Shown here one piece after another: positions 18,204 through 27,902 of a stretch of DNA of 64,000 nt. The notes beneath the pieces are model-generated. The model worked only from the letters and a program-made list of their open reading frames with translations. It searched no databases and was not told where the DNA came from. A program made the translations under genes and the position numbers. How positions within the stretch are numbered: position 1 is the first letter of the stretch; each line of letters starts with the position of its first letter. Origin of the DNA: Prevotella sp. oral taxon 475 (GTDB taxonomy: Bacteria > Bacteroidota > Bacteroidia > Bacteroidales > Bacteroidaceae); NCBI RefSeq assembly GCF_018127805.1, contig NZ_CP072334.1:62001-126000 (forward strand), written 5' to 3'.

Positions 18204-18446
18204 AACCGCTTTCTTTTCCACCTGGCTTTCGATGCTTTACGAGCGATGAATATGCAACAACGAATAACGAGAATATCGAGGGGTGTAGGGTAGAGGTTGG
18301 ATAGGCTTCTCCCTGTTGTTCGATATTCTCGTTGTCGGCAAGCTGATTGCCTTTTATAGATGTGAGCAATGTTTCTGTGGCGCGATTCCTGGTGCGATGT
18401 TTCGCAAAGGCAAGCCGAATCCTTGCTCAAATCTTCTTTTGTGCCC

Positions 18447-18977
18447 TTACACTTGTATGAGAGCGGAGATCTCGATGTCGCGATCGAAAGCCTCACGACC
18501 ATTTAAATTCTCGTTCACCAGTTCGATAATAAAGTTGGCATACACTTTTTGGGGGTGAAATTTCTTCACCAAATCGCAGGCCGCCTTCATGGTTCCGCCG
18601 GTTGCAAGGAGGTCGTCGTGCAGCAGAATGACGTCGTTTTCGTTGATGGCATCTTTATGAATCTCGATGGTATCGGTGCCATACTCCTTTTGGTAGCTTT
18701 CTTGCACGGTTTCGCAAGGTAGCTTTCCGGGCTTTCTACATAAGACAATACCAGCGCCTAAACGGATAGCGAGTGCTGAAGACATAACAAATCCGCGCGA
18801 TTCGATACCAACAATCTTCGTGATACCTTTGTCTTTGTACAATTCATACATCTCATCTGTGATGAGTTTGATACACTCTGGGTTTTTAAAGAGCGTGGTT
18901 ACATCTCTAAAATTAATCCCTTTCTTCGGCCAATCTGGTATGCAACGCAGATTGTCCAGCAATAGTTTGTTATTCAT
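18447..18977 (-). CDS. apt: Adenine phosphoribosyltransferase
   Basis: 176 residues. It converts adenine and PRPP to AMP in purine salvage. The type I phosphoribosyltransferase PRPP loop is ILLHDDLLATGGTMKAA, and the adenine-pocket segment VGIESRGFVMSSALA precedes it. The gene is flanked on both sides by a parS core (17886 and 19013). It may be transcribed after mnmG (98-nt gap containing parS 2). Confidence 0.96.
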   Translation of the reverse strand: MNNKLLLDNLRCIPDWPKKGINFRDVTTLFKNPECIKLITDEMYELYKDKGITKIVGIESRGFVMSSALAIRLGAGIVLCRKPGKLPCETVQESYQKEYGTDTIEIHKDAINENDVILLHDDLLATGGTMKAACDLVKKFHPQKVYANFIIELVNENLNGREAFDRDIEISALIQV

Positions 18978-19011
18978 TTACAGTAAGTTATGTTTCTATT
19001 TTGTTATCTTT

Positions 19012-19027
19012 TGTTTCACGTGAAACG
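19012..19027. promoter_or_regulatory. parS site 2 (ParB binding)
   Basis: TGTTTCACGTGAAACG, again the complete GTTTCACGTGAAAC core (19013-19026), in the apt-mnmG gap 1,127 bp from the first site. Two perfect copies so close together are very unlikely by chance. Confidence 0.88.
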
Positions 19028-19075
19028 GGTTCCTTTTCTTTTAAAAATCTTCTTTTTGCACGTATTTCTTCTCGC

Positions 19076-20947
19076 TTATCGATTCATCAAAACTAATAAT
19101 ACGTTGATGTCACTGGGAGAAACGCCAGGGATTCGTGAGGCCTGGGCGAGCGTTTCTGGGTTGATTCGCTCTAATTTCTGCCGTCCTTCGGTGGAAATTT
19201 CATGTAATTCGGCATAATTAAAGTGCCCTTTTATCTTAATGTCTTCCAGTCTGTGCATCTTGTTGGCTACGATACGCTCGCGTTCTATATAGCCTTTATA
19301 CTTCATTTTGATCTCTGCTGCCTCGATGATTTCGTCTTTTCTGTTGGTCGGTTTGTTAACAACGGCGTTCAGTTCGGGCAGTATCTCGGCGAGTATTGTT
19401 AAGCCGATTTGCGGCCGAGCGATAAGATCGGCCACCTTACAGCTCTCGTGTAGCGGAGTGGTTCCTATCTGTTCGAGGGCTGTATTGATTTCTTTCGGTT
19501 TCACCGAAGTGGTGTTACAAAAATCGATGATTCTTCCGATGGCTTCTTTTTTCTCGTTCCAGTGGTCGTAGCGACTGCGTGTTGCCAGGCCCAAAGCATA
19601 GGAACGTTCGGTTAAACGGGCGTCTGCATCATCCTGTCGGAGCAGAATTCGGTATTCGGCTCTTGAGGTAAACATGCGGTAAGGCTCGTCGACGCCTTTC
19701 GTTGTCAGGTCGTCTATGAGGACGCCAATATAGCTTTCGTCTCGTGCCATCACAAAGGGTGCAGTGTCATGGCAGCGCAATGCTGCGTTGATACCTGCCA
19801 CAAGGCCTTGTCCTCCGGCCTCTTCGTAGCCTGTAGTGCCATTCACTTGTCCCGCAAAGAATAAGCCTTTCACTACTTCCGACTCAAGAGAATGCGCCAA
19901 TTGGGTGGGATCGAAGTAGTCGTATTCTATGGCATAGCCTGGGCGATAGGCCTTTGCCTCGCGCAGAGCCGGTATCTTTTTCAGAGCGTTGAGTTGCACT
20001 TCCATGGGCATACTCGAGGAAAATCCGTTGAGATACATCTCTGTGGTGTTCTCTCCCTCGGGTTCGAGAAAGAGCGAATGTTGGTCTTTATCGGGGAAGG
20101 TGACGAGTTTTGTTTCGATGGAAGGGCAGTAGCGAGGGCCTGTGCTCTGAATTTGTCCGTTGAAAAGGGGCGATTCTGCCAATCCTTTTCTTAAGGTTTC
20201 GTGTGCTTCGGGGGTGGTGTAGCAGGTCCAGCAGGGCAGTTGTTGCAGGGCGCGAGGTGTGCCCATGTAGCTGAACTGATGGAAATCGGTTTCTCCCTCC
20301 TGCCGTTCCAGGTCTTCGAAGTGTACGCTGCGGGCATCGATACGCACCGGAGTGCCCGTCTTCATACGGCCTACTCGGATGCCATGGCGGGCAATGCTCT
20401 CGCTGAAACGATAGACAGCAGGTTCTGCACATCGGCCTCCGGGAATCCGGATCTTGCCCACGTGCATCAAACCATTGAGAAAAGTGCCTGCCGTAACAAT
20501 GATACTCTTTGCGTAGAACGTAGCTCCCCACACCGTTTTCACGCCAATGGCCTCGCCGTCTTTCACTAAGAGCTCGTCGGCTTGGTCTTGCCAGATGTCG
20601 AGAAGAGGAGTTTTGTCGAGCACTTCGCGCCATTTCCAAATGAATTTCCCTCGATCGCACTGCGCCCTTGGGCTCCAAACGGCGGGTCCTTTGCCTCGGT
20701 TGAGCATCCGAAACTGTATCGATGTGGCATCGGTCACCATGCCCATGTGTCCTCCCAAAGCGTCGATTTCACGTACAATCTGCCCCTTAGCGATGCCGCC
20801 TATGGCCGGATTGCAGCTCATTTGTGCCAGTTTGTTCATGTCCATGGTCACCAGGCACGTCTTGGCCCCTAAGTTAGCAGCTGCCGTTGCGGCTTCGCAG
20901 CCGGCATGACCACCGCCGATGACGAGCACATCGTAGTTGAAATTCAT
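19076..20947 (-). CDS. mnmG: tRNA uridine-34 carboxymethylaminomethyl modification enzyme
   Basis: 623 residues, the normal MnmG (GidA) length. With MnmE it installs the cmnm5 group on wobble U34 of certain tRNAs. The FAD-binding glycine motif is VLVIGGGHAGCEAATAA; the GidA signatures SCNPAIGGIAKGQIVREIDALGG (two overlapping blocks) and GPRYCPSIETK follow. The gene is commonly near the replication origin, and here a parS core lies just downstream. Its promoter fits the consensus exactly. Confidence 0.97.
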   Translation of the reverse strand: MNFNYDVLVIGGGHAGCEAATAAANLGAKTCLVTMDMNKLAQMSCNPAIGGIAKGQIVREIDALGGHMGMVTDATSIQFRMLNRGKGPAVWSPRAQCDRGKFIWKWREVLDKTPLLDIWQDQADELLVKDGEAIGVKTVWGATFYAKSIIVTAGTFLNGLMHVGKIRIPGGRCAEPAVYRFSESIARHGIRVGRMKTGTPVRIDARSVHFEDLERQEGETDFHQFSYMGTPRALQQLPCWTCYTTPEAHETLRKGLAESPLFNGQIQSTGPRYCPSIETKLVTFPDKDQHSLFLEPEGENTTEMYLNGFSSSMPMEVQLNALKKIPALREAKAYRPGYAIEYDYFDPTQLAHSLESEVVKGLFFAGQVNGTTGYEEAGGQGLVAGINAALRCHDTAPFVMARDESYIGVLIDDLTTKGVDEPYRMFTSRAEYRILLRQDDADARLTERSYALGLATRSRYDHWNEKKEAIGRIIDFCNTTSVKPKEINTALEQIGTTPLHESCKVADLIARPQIGLTILAEILPELNAVVNKPTNRKDEIIEAAEIKMKYKGYIERERIVANKMHRLEDIKIKGHFNYAELHEISTEGRQKLERINPETLAQASRIPGVSPSDINVLLVLMNR

Positions 20948-21041
20948 TCTTTTGAAGTGGGTTTCTGTTGGGTTGATGCAAAGAGCGGGGTGTGCGGGCG
21001 ATAAGCGTTATCCCCTTGAAACACACCTCTTTTATCCTTTG

Positions 21042-21072
21042 CAAAAGTACGTATTTCTGTCGAATGCACAAA
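21042..21072 (-). promoter_or_regulatory. Promoter of mnmG
   Basis: On the minus strand TTTG (21072-21069), 19 nt, TACTTTTG (21049-21042). The implied leader is about 90 nt. Confidence 0.82.
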
Positions 21073-21189
21073 CTCTTTTCCTCAAAAGCGCGGCGCAGGC
21101 TTGGTAGAGTGGTCGCTTCTTTCGGTTGTTTGAGGGGATTTGGGCGGGCGGTTGTGGTCGATGGAATCGCCGTTAAAATGAGTAGTAAA

Positions 21190-21221
21190 TTTGTAAGTCT
21201 TGCGGAAATGGCGTATTTTTG
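21190..21221 (+). promoter_or_regulatory. Promoter of coaD
   Basis: TTTG (21190-21193), 20 nt, TATTTTTG (21214-21221). It is back to back with the mnmG promoter; the two leave about 120 bp between them with nothing else visible. Confidence 0.82.
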
Positions 21222-21269
21222 CAGGGTTAGGTCCCGTGTGGACAGATGTTTGAGTCGTTAGAATTCCAA

Positions 21270-21707
21270 ATGAGAACAGGACTTTTTATAGGTAGTTTCG
21301 ACCCTTTTACCCTGGGTCACGATTCGATTGTGCGGCGTGCGCTTCCCCTTTTCGACCGACTTGTCATCGGAGTGGGCGTCAACGAGCGCAAGAAATATAT
21401 GTATAGTGCCGAGGTTAGGGTGAAAACCATCGCTCAGATTTACGCCGGAAACAACAAAATCGAGGTGAAAGCGTATAACGATTTGGCCGTAGATTTTGCC
21501 CATCGGGAGGGTGCATGGTTCATCATTAAAGGTGTGCGGAGCGTGAAAGACTTTGAATACGAACGCGAACAGGCCGACATCAATCGACAGATAGGCGGCA
21601 TCGAAACCCTTTTTCTTTATGCCGAACCGCGGTGGGAGAGTGTCAGTTCGTCGCTTGTTCGCGAACTCATTCATTTCGGAAGAGACGCAAAAGAGTTTCT
21701 TCCCTAA
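21270..21707 (+). CDS. coaD: Phosphopantetheine adenylyltransferase
   Basis: 145 residues from the ATG at 21270 (an upstream ATG at 21246 adds eight residues with no family match). CoaD makes dephospho-CoA from 4'-phosphopantetheine and ATP. The nucleotidyltransferase T/HxGH motif is GSFDPFTLGHDSI, and the C-terminal ISS-type motif is ESVSSSLVREL. It is followed after 99 nt by ybeY on the same strand. Confidence 0.95.
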   Translation: MRTGLFIGSFDPFTLGHDSIVRRALPLFDRLVIGVGVNERKKYMYSAEVRVKTIAQIYAGNNKIEVKAYNDLAVDFAHREGAWFIIKGVRSVKDFEYEREQADINRQIGGIETLFLYAEPRWESVSSSLVRELIHFGRDAKEFLP

Positions 21708-21806
21708 AGGTCTTGCATCCCGACACCCTTCCAACAGACGAGCATAACGCCTGTGGGAACATTGGAAAGGGTCTTTTTATATCTCACGAAAAAGAAACAA
21801 CAGCTT

Positions 21807-22238
21807 ATGATTACCTATAACACAGACGGCGTGAAGATGCCGAAAATCAAGAGAAGAGACACTTCTGCCTGGATCAAAACCGTGGCTGCCAGTTACGGAA
21901 AACGAGTGGGCGAGGTGGGCTATTGCTTTGTCGACGACGAGAAAATGCTCCAAGTAAACAATGAATACCTTGGACACGACTATTATACCGATGTCATCAC
22001 CTTCGATTACGATGAAGACGACACCGTGAACGGCGACATTTTTATCAGCGTAGACACGGTTCGTACCAACGCAGAGAAGTTTGGCAAGACCTACGAAGAC
22101 GAGCTTCACCGTGTCATCATCCATGGCATCTTGCATCTTTGTGGGCTTAACGACAAGGCTCCCGGCGAGCGAGAGCTCATGGAAGCGGCCGAAAACCGGG
22201 CCCTGGCGCTCAGATCTGCCTCGACCGCCAAGGGTTGA
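21807..22238 (+). CDS. ybeY: rRNA maturation endoribonuclease YbeY
   Basis: 143 residues from the ATG at 21807. YbeY is a zinc-dependent RNase that acts on the 3' end of 16S rRNA and in ribosome quality control. The metal motif reads HGILHLCGLND (His106, His110, Asp116): the third histidine of the classical H-x3-H-x5-H is replaced, as I recall from other Bacteroidetes YbeY proteins. The preceding DYYTDVITFDYDE segment is also typical. Confidence 0.92.
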   Translation: MITYNTDGVKMPKIKRRDTSAWIKTVAASYGKRVGEVGYCFVDDEKMLQVNNEYLGHDYYTDVITFDYDEDDTVNGDIFISVDTVRTNAEKFGKTYEDELHRVIIHGILHLCGLNDKAPGERELMEAAENRALALRSASTAKG

Positions 22239-22266
22239 AGATCCTGCCGCCTCTTTGTGTTCGTTT

Positions 22267-22440
22267 TGCAAAAGCTAAGAAAATGGCTTCCAAAAGCTAA
22301 GAAAATGCACGCTAAAAGCTAAGCTTTTGTGCGTCGTTTTCTTAGCTTTTGAAAAATGCTTCGTAACATCCTTACCATCAGACGCTTACCGAGGCAGGAG
22401 AGAAATCTCCAATATTTTTGCGCAAACCATCCTGTGAGGG
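22267..22440 (-). repeat. 22-bp x 4 intergenic element, copy E
   Basis: Cores are centred at 22277, 22299, 22321 and 22343. The leader is on the right; on the minus strand it resembles the leaders of F and G for about 85 bp. Leader-first order: CTAAG, palindrome, CTTAG, CTTAG. Confidence 0.9.
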
Positions 22441-22649
22441 CAGTTGATGATGCCCAATGGGCGTAGTCATGGCCCCTCCCTTTCACTTAGAAGGGCGAAC
22501 ATTCTTTTCCCCATTCCTTCACTTAGAGGCTTGGATCAACCAACCTTTACCGGATGGTTGGTGATTCCGAGTTGGCGTAAAATGGATAAAAAGAGAGAGG
22601 CCCTTTCAAAAACGATACACGATTTTGTTGCTGATGAGCCGAAAAAAGG

Positions 22650-22681
22650 AAAAAGACCTGCCCCGAGGAGCAGGTCTTTTT
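22650..22681. terminator. Bidirectional terminator between ybeY and second SusC/SusD
   Basis: A 12-bp perfect stem (AAAAAGACCTGC, GCAGGTCTTTTT) with an 8-nt loop and long A and T runs on both sides. It can end both converging transcripts. Confidence 0.92.
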
Positions 22682-22770
22682 CTTTTTCTCAGGCCATCGT
22701 ATGATGCCTGGGTTTTTGTGCCGGAGTGGCTGATGAGCCACTGTGGGGCACGTTTTTTCGGGAAGAATCC

Positions 22771-24354
22771 TTAGATGTCTGCCACGGCTGTGGGCTTAGA
22801 GGCTGTGGGATTGTTGTTGGCATTGCCAATCTTCTTGTTGTATTGCACCTCGTCTAAGGGCAGCGGATAAATCAAAGCGTTGTCGCCGGCAGGGATATTG
22901 TAGCATGATGCGGCTTCGAAGCCACCGCCACGACGGTCGAATGCTTTGCCCAAACGCATGTAGTCGAACCAGATAATGCCTTCTCCCCAGAACTCTATTC
23001 GCTTCTGTTGGAACACCTCTTCTTGCACCTGGGCCGCCGTTGTGCCCGTAAAGGTGTACGAAGGGTTGCGATAGGTCGTTACAAAGCTGGTGAGCGTGGC
23101 AGCACCCGCTGTGGGATTACCGCCCATGGCTTCGGCTTCGGCTTTGATATAATACATTTCTTCGATGCGAATCAAGGGAATATCCGATGCGTTGATGCTC
23201 TGTCCCAACACGCCCTTATAGGCATTGAACTTCACTTGAGCGTAAGGCGGAGCCCCTACCTCGGCGATGACGTAGCTTTGTTGGGCTGCTGAGAGGTTGG
23301 AAGATAAGGTGTCGGCGTCGAGGAACCAGCCTTTGCGTACATCTGTCGAGGGAATGCTGTTGTAAAGCTTCTTATTCACCCTGCGCCAAGACCCTACACT
23401 GGCGTAACCGAAGCACAATGAGCCCATGTGAGAGGGGAAGTTGACGATCTGACTCTGAACTACGTCGTCCGTTTCGGCCGTCTTAATGCCCCAAAGCCAC
23501 GAGTCGTCGTTGATCGAAACGAAGGTAGGCTTGGCAGCATCGTTCTGCGAATAGGGCGTGGCTCCGCTGTTGTTGATGACGTATTCGGCATCGGTCAGAG
23601 CCGCACTGTAGTTCTTCATCGTGAGATACACCTGGGCGCGGATGGCGCGAGCCACATATTCGTTGGCATAACGTTTGTCGTCGCGCTCGATTCCTGAGCT
23701 GTTGAACAGCGTCACGGCGTTGTTGAGGTCGTCAAGAATCTGCTGATAGGTCGCTTTCACCGTTGCACGGGCGCATCCTTCTTCTTTTGCCGTGTTTTGA
23801 TTCTTCTCGGTGATGAGGGGAACGCCCAGTTTTTTGTCGGGATCTATCGAGCCATAGGTTTGCTGATAGATCTGAACGAGCTTGAAATAGTCGAACGCCC
23901 GCACGGTGTAAGCCTGTGCCAGGTTGAACTGATACTGCTTATTGGTGGTTGTTGCGTCCACTTTTGCGGTCACATCATTGGCACTTCGTATCTGATTGTA
24001 AAGTGTTTGCCAGATGATCTTGTTGCTGCTACTGGTATAATTCACGTCGGCGTAGGTCAAAGGGCTTGAAAACCAGTTGTAACCGATGTCTTCCGACACC
24101 ATGTCTACGCCTCTCGATTCGAGGATAAGCATAATGGCGGGGTAGCCGAAGTCGGCATGTGTCTTCACCGTTTGCTTGTAAGCATAGAAGTTGGCCAATG
24201 CTCCCGAAACGCCGGCAGCAAGCCTTTTGGGCTGGTCTTCTATGGTTTGCTTCTTCTGTGCCTCTGTGATGGTGTCTCCTAAAGGTGCCGTGTCGAGGCA
24301 GCTCCCTAAGAGAGCAGCTCCTGCCAGCATCGATATATATCTTGAAATTTTCAT
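22771..24354 (-). CDS. SusD/RagB-family surface lipoprotein
   Basis: 527 residues with lipobox LLGSC (Cys19). SusD features include the tetratricopeptide-like helical N-terminal half and the C-terminal EVFQQKRIEFWGEGIIWFDYMRLGK segment shared by the family. It lies 35 nt after the SusC gene on the same strand and is its ligand-binding partner. No degradative enzyme sits beside it, so the substrate is unknown. Confidence 0.95.
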   Translation of the reverse strand: MKISRYISMLAGAALLGSCLDTAPLGDTITEAQKKQTIEDQPKRLAAGVSGALANFYAYKQTVKTHADFGYPAIMLILESRGVDMVSEDIGYNWFSSPLTYADVNYTSSSNKIIWQTLYNQIRSANDVTAKVDATTTNKQYQFNLAQAYTVRAFDYFKLVQIYQQTYGSIDPDKKLGVPLITEKNQNTAKEEGCARATVKATYQQILDDLNNAVTLFNSSGIERDDKRYANEYVARAIRAQVYLTMKNYSAALTDAEYVINNSGATPYSQNDAAKPTFVSINDDSWLWGIKTAETDDVVQSQIVNFPSHMGSLCFGYASVGSWRRVNKKLYNSIPSTDVRKGWFLDADTLSSNLSAAQQSYVIAEVGAPPYAQVKFNAYKGVLGQSINASDIPLIRIEEMYYIKAEAEAMGGNPTAGAATLTSFVTTYRNPSYTFTGTTAAQVQEEVFQQKRIEFWGEGIIWFDYMRLGKAFDRRGGGFEAASCYNIPAGDNALIYPLPLDEVQYNKKIGNANNNPTASKPTAVADI

Positions 24355-24389
24355 GTTCTAATCTTTATTGAATGTGTGATGATGAAATG

Positions 24390-27300
24390 TTAGAAGCCCA
24401 GTTTCACGCCCAGCGACAGGGTTCTGCGGGCCGAATATTGCCGGTTGTTGGCGCCTGTGAAGGTCTGGCGCGGATCCATTCCTTTACGACCGCTGAAGAC
24501 ATAGAGGTTGTCGGCGGCGAAGTAGACGCGCAATTGCTCGATGCCTGCTGAGCTCAGCCACTGCCGGGGCAGGGTGTAGCCCAACGTGATGTTGTCGATC
24601 GAGAAGAAGTTCGACGTGATCAGGAAGCGCGAAGAACGAGCACTGGCATAGTCGTCGGTGAGGTTGAAGCGCGGAACATCGGTCGATGGATTGGCCAAAG
24701 TCCAGGATTTAAGTAGGTCTTTGTGAACTCCCTGTCCGCCTTTGAAGTCGGAACCGCTGCTCATAAAGAACTCATAGCCCGTGTCTAACAGCTTTCCGCC
24801 TAACTGATAACTGGTTTGCAGCGATAAATCAATGCCCTTCCAGTTCACCGTCGAACTGAAACCGCCGTACACCTTGGGCAGAATGTTGCCCGTTTCCTTA
24901 CGGTTATATTTGAAAGCGTTCTGCCAATTGTCGGTCAACTCTTCTATAATGTTGCCGTTGGCATCGGTTTGTGCCACCTCGTTTCCGTTTGCATCGGTCG
25001 TGGTTTTGGCTCCTTTGTAGAGAGCTTTACCTGTCGCGGCGTCTACACCGGCATATTCTACGAGGTAGAAGTTGTAGATAGCTCCACCCTCGCGATACAT
25101 TCTGTTGGCCGTAATGTAACGTCCGTTGTCGTAATCGGCTGAAAGCGACTGAATGCGGTTGCCCATCCAGGTGGCATTCAGCGACACATTCCAGTTCACG
25201 TCCTTACGTTTGATGATCTCGTAATTGGCTTCCAGTTCAATGCCATAGTTCTGAACGGTTCCCATATTGACGGGATAGGCACTGTAACCGTTAGACAAAG
25301 CCACCTTTTTAAAGTCGAGAAGATTGCTCGTTGCTCGGTAATAGAAGTCCAAAGAACCTGAGAGCCGGCCTTTCCAAAGCGAATAATCCGCTCCGAAGTC
25401 AAAGGCATTGGTCTTCTCCCACTTGAGATTGGGATTTCCTTTGTATCTCAACATCGCGTCGGAGAACACCCCATTCGATCCCGTCACTTTGTATTGGTCT
25501 TCGTAAGCATAGAAAGTGTAGTTGGCAAAGTCTTGATCTACGTCGCTGAGGCTTTGCAAATGGTTGTCATTACCCGTCTGTCCGAACGAGGCGCGCACCT
25601 TTAGCAAGTCCAATGCGTCGACATTGCTAAGCCAACTCTCCTTTTTCAGGTTCCAACCCAAGCCGATATTGGCGAAGTTTCCCCATCTATTGTCTTTCGA
25701 AAAGGCCGAAGTGCCATCCCGACGATAGCCTAAGCTCAGGAAGAAACGCTCTTCGAAGTTGTAATTACCGCTAAAGAAGATACCTGCCGTGCGGTATTCG
25801 TGTATCTGTCCGTCGCCGCTTCGTTGGTCGATGGTATTTCCTACGGTGTAGTCGTTGAGCTTATAGAGGTTCTGTCCTTGAGCCGAGATGGCCTCGAACT
25901 TGTAGAGATAGCCTTCAAAACCGGCCACAGCACTAACGTTATGCTTGCCGAAGCTGTTGGCATAGTTGAGCAGATACTGATGAGTAAAGGCCGACTCGCG
26001 GTTGAGTTCGCCCGAGTTGTCGCCGCCGTTTGCGGCTGATTGTCCGTAAAGCGGGTTGCGTGAGAGGTGATAAACCATATTATCGGTGTTCACACCCAGG
26101 CGTGCCGTGGCCGTAAAGCCATGGGTCAGGTCGAAGCGAGCAAACCAGTTGCCCTCGAAGATGTCGTGAAGGAACTCGCGTTTGTCGTAAACCAGCGAAC
26201 CGATAGGGTTGGCAATCGACATATGGTTACGTGTGAACGCCGTACTGCTACCGTCTCCGTAGTCGTAGATCTTCTTTCCTGTCGTGGTGTTATACAGGAT
26301 GTTGCCATCCGTACCGCGCACATACATCGGATAAACAGGGGCCAGGGTGTAGGCTATATTGAAGACATTGGCCGAGCTACTGGTATTGTTGCCGTCCTGA
26401 TTTCCCGGTTTGGCACTGTTGATATGGATGAAAGCGATGTTCGAACCTATTGTGAGCCAGGGTCGAGCCTTGTATTCTAAGTTGCTACGAGCCGAAAGAC
26501 GCTCGAAGCCCGAGCCTTTAATGATACCCTGGTCGTTGAGATAGCCGAAGGAGGTGTAATAGTTGAATGCGTCGGAGGCGCCCGAAACGTTAACGTTATA
26601 CTCCTGTCGGAGTGTGGTTTTGAACGATTCTTTTTCCCAATCGTCCACTGTGAAGAAGTTCTTTCCGTCGCTATAGCCCAGTGTAGCCTTACTGTTGAGC
26701 GTGCCATCTTCGTTCACGAGACTTTCACCGCGGGGCAAAGTCCAGATGCGATAACCTGTTGCGCGTTGCAAAATGCGGCTGTTGGCCAGCGAATGGGCCT
26801 GAGCTGCGGTGCGACCGCTTCCCAAATACGTGTTGTAATAGCCTTTGTAGAGCAGTTCGTAATAGGTTTTTGGGTCTTTGATGACGTCGTAGTTGGGCAA
26901 TTCTCTCGACGTAGCTCCCCATTTGGCATCGACATTGATCTTGGCCCGGCCCAATTGTCCGCGTTTGGTGGTAATCATCACCACGCCATTAGCACCGCGC
27001 GAACCATAGAGAGAGGTAGAAACGGCATCTTTGAGGGTAGTGATTTTCTCGATGTCCGAGGGGTTGATCGACGAGAGTTCGCCGTCAAAGGGAACGCCGT
27101 CTACCACATACAGCGGTTTCATACTGCCGTTAATCGAGCTGACACCCCGCACACGGATGGTCATTTCCTGTCCCGGCTGTCCGTTGTCCTGTATCACTTG
27201 CACGCCGGCCATCGAGCCAACGAGGGCCGAAGTGATGTTAGACGTCTGCCGATTGACAATTTTATCGGCTTTGATTTCAGAGGCTGCACCCGTGTAGGCC

Positions 27301-27641
27301 GACTTTTTCGCAGTGCCATAGGCCACCACCACCACTTCGTCTAAGTTGCGGTTGTCGGGGTCGAGGGTCACTTTCAGCTGTCGTTCTGCCTTGACGGTCT
27401 TGGTCATCATGCCGACATACGACACTTCTAAACGAGCATTCGTATTGGGAACTTCGAGTTTGAAGCTGCCCGTAGGGTCGGTAACAGTTCCTGTCTTGGT
27501 GCCTACCACCTTCACGGAAGCTCCGATGATGGGTTCGCCGTCTTCAGAAGACGTGACGACGCCGCTGACTTGAACCTGTGCCAATGCCGCTCCCACAAAC
27601 AGGAAGAGACTGGCAAGAAGCATTGTTAGTCTTTTTTTCAT
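24390..27641 (-). CDS. SusC/RagA-family TonB-dependent outer-membrane transporter
   Basis: 1083 residues. Signal peptide (cleavage near AALAQVQV), carboxypeptidase-regulatory-like domain (GEPIIGASVKVVG), the DEVVVVAYGTAKKSAYTGA box before the plug, YVVDGVPFDG, SLYGSRGANGVVMITTK, and a barrel ending LSLGVKLGF. It is the active importer of the pair. A consensus promoter lies 231 bp before the ATG, giving a long leader. Confidence 0.97.
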   Translation of the reverse strand: MKKRLTMLLASLFLFVGAALAQVQVSGVVTSSEDGEPIIGASVKVVGTKTGTVTDPTGSFKLEVPNTNARLEVSYVGMMTKTVKAERQLKVTLDPDNRNLDEVVVVAYGTAKKSAYTGAASEIKADKIVNRQTSNITSALVGSMAGVQVIQDNGQPGQEMTIRVRGVSSINGSMKPLYVVDGVPFDGELSSINPSDIEKITTLKDAVSTSLYGSRGANGVVMITTKRGQLGRAKINVDAKWGATSRELPNYDVIKDPKTYYELLYKGYYNTYLGSGRTAAQAHSLANSRILQRATGYRIWTLPRGESLVNEDGTLNSKATLGYSDGKNFFTVDDWEKESFKTTLRQEYNVNVSGASDAFNYYTSFGYLNDQGIIKGSGFERLSARSNLEYKARPWLTIGSNIAFIHINSAKPGNQDGNNTSSSANVFNIAYTLAPVYPMYVRGTDGNILYNTTTGKKIYDYGDGSSTAFTRNHMSIANPIGSLVYDKREFLHDIFEGNWFARFDLTHGFTATARLGVNTDNMVYHLSRNPLYGQSAANGGDNSGELNRESAFTHQYLLNYANSFGKHNVSAVAGFEGYLYKFEAISAQGQNLYKLNDYTVGNTIDQRSGDGQIHEYRTAGIFFSGNYNFEERFFLSLGYRRDGTSAFSKDNRWGNFANIGLGWNLKKESWLSNVDALDLLKVRASFGQTGNDNHLQSLSDVDQDFANYTFYAYEDQYKVTGSNGVFSDAMLRYKGNPNLKWEKTNAFDFGADYSLWKGRLSGSLDFYYRATSNLLDFKKVALSNGYSAYPVNMGTVQNYGIELEANYEIIKRKDVNWNVSLNATWMGNRIQSLSADYDNGRYITANRMYREGGAIYNFYLVEYAGVDAATGKALYKGAKTTTDANGNEVAQTDANGNIIEELTDNWQNAFKYNRKETGNILPKVYGGFSSTVNWKGIDLSLQTSYQLGGKLLDTGYEFFMSSGSDFKGGQGVHKDLLKSWTLANPSTDVPRFNLTDDYASARSSRFLITSNFFSIDNITLGYTLPRQWLSSAGIEQLRVYFAADNLYVFSGRKGMDPRQTFTGANNRQYSARRTLSLGVKLGF

Positions 27642-27866
27642 AAAACCTCTTTTAAAAATTACTACTTAAAAACGTTATTTCTGATTTTTGAATGTCGGTT
27701 GTTGATCGTCTGTCGACGTCTTTTCCCCGGCTCTACAACAGTTGTTTGTTGTGTTGCCTGATAGCTCCCGTCGGAGAAGGGGTGAAAAGAATAGATTCTG
27801 ACACTTTGCTAACAATCCTTCGTAAAGAAGATTTCTTGTCAATCAATTAGCCTGAAAACATGAACT
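27642..27866 (-). promoter_or_regulatory. Long 5' leader of second SusC
   Basis: About 225 nt of untranslated leader between the predicted start of transcription and the SusC ATG. It contains small hairpins (for example ACAACA/TGTTGT and CTCCGACGGGAG). I recognise no riboswitch class. Leaders of this length often carry post-transcriptional control such as antisense-RNA pairing, but that is inference. Confidence 0.45.
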
Positions 27867-27871
27867 TTTTG

Positions 27872-27902
27872 CAAAAATAGGCACTTTGCATGTAAAAACA
27901 AA
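27872..27902 (-). promoter_or_regulatory. Promoter of second SusC/SusD operon
   Basis: On the minus strand TTTG (27902-27899), 19 nt, TATTTTTG (27879-27872). Confidence 0.82.

Larger units (their letters stand above)
17844..18446. other. 603-bp gap between uvrC and apt
   Basis: Contains parS core 1 (17886-17899), the 22-bp x 4 element D (18080-18203), and a 14-bp inverted repeat (AACGAGAATATCGA, 18266-18279, and its complement at 18320-18333) with a 40-nt loop. The inverted repeat might end apt transcription, although it is 114 nt past the stop. I see no gene. Confidence 0.7.
22239..22770. other. 532-bp gap between ybeY and second SusD
   Basis: Holds element E (22267-22440), the bidirectional terminator at 22650-22681 and a second hairpin (AGTGGCT/AGCCACT at 22725-22742 inside GTGCC/GGCAC). 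The second hairpin is followed by six T on the plus strand. No convincing gene; the longest frame (22444-22704, plus) has no coding character. Confidence 0.7.

Noticed and set aside
20948..21269. oriC in the mnmG-coaD gap
   Set aside because: The gap holds two promoters and no TTATnCACA cluster or AT-rich unwinding region.
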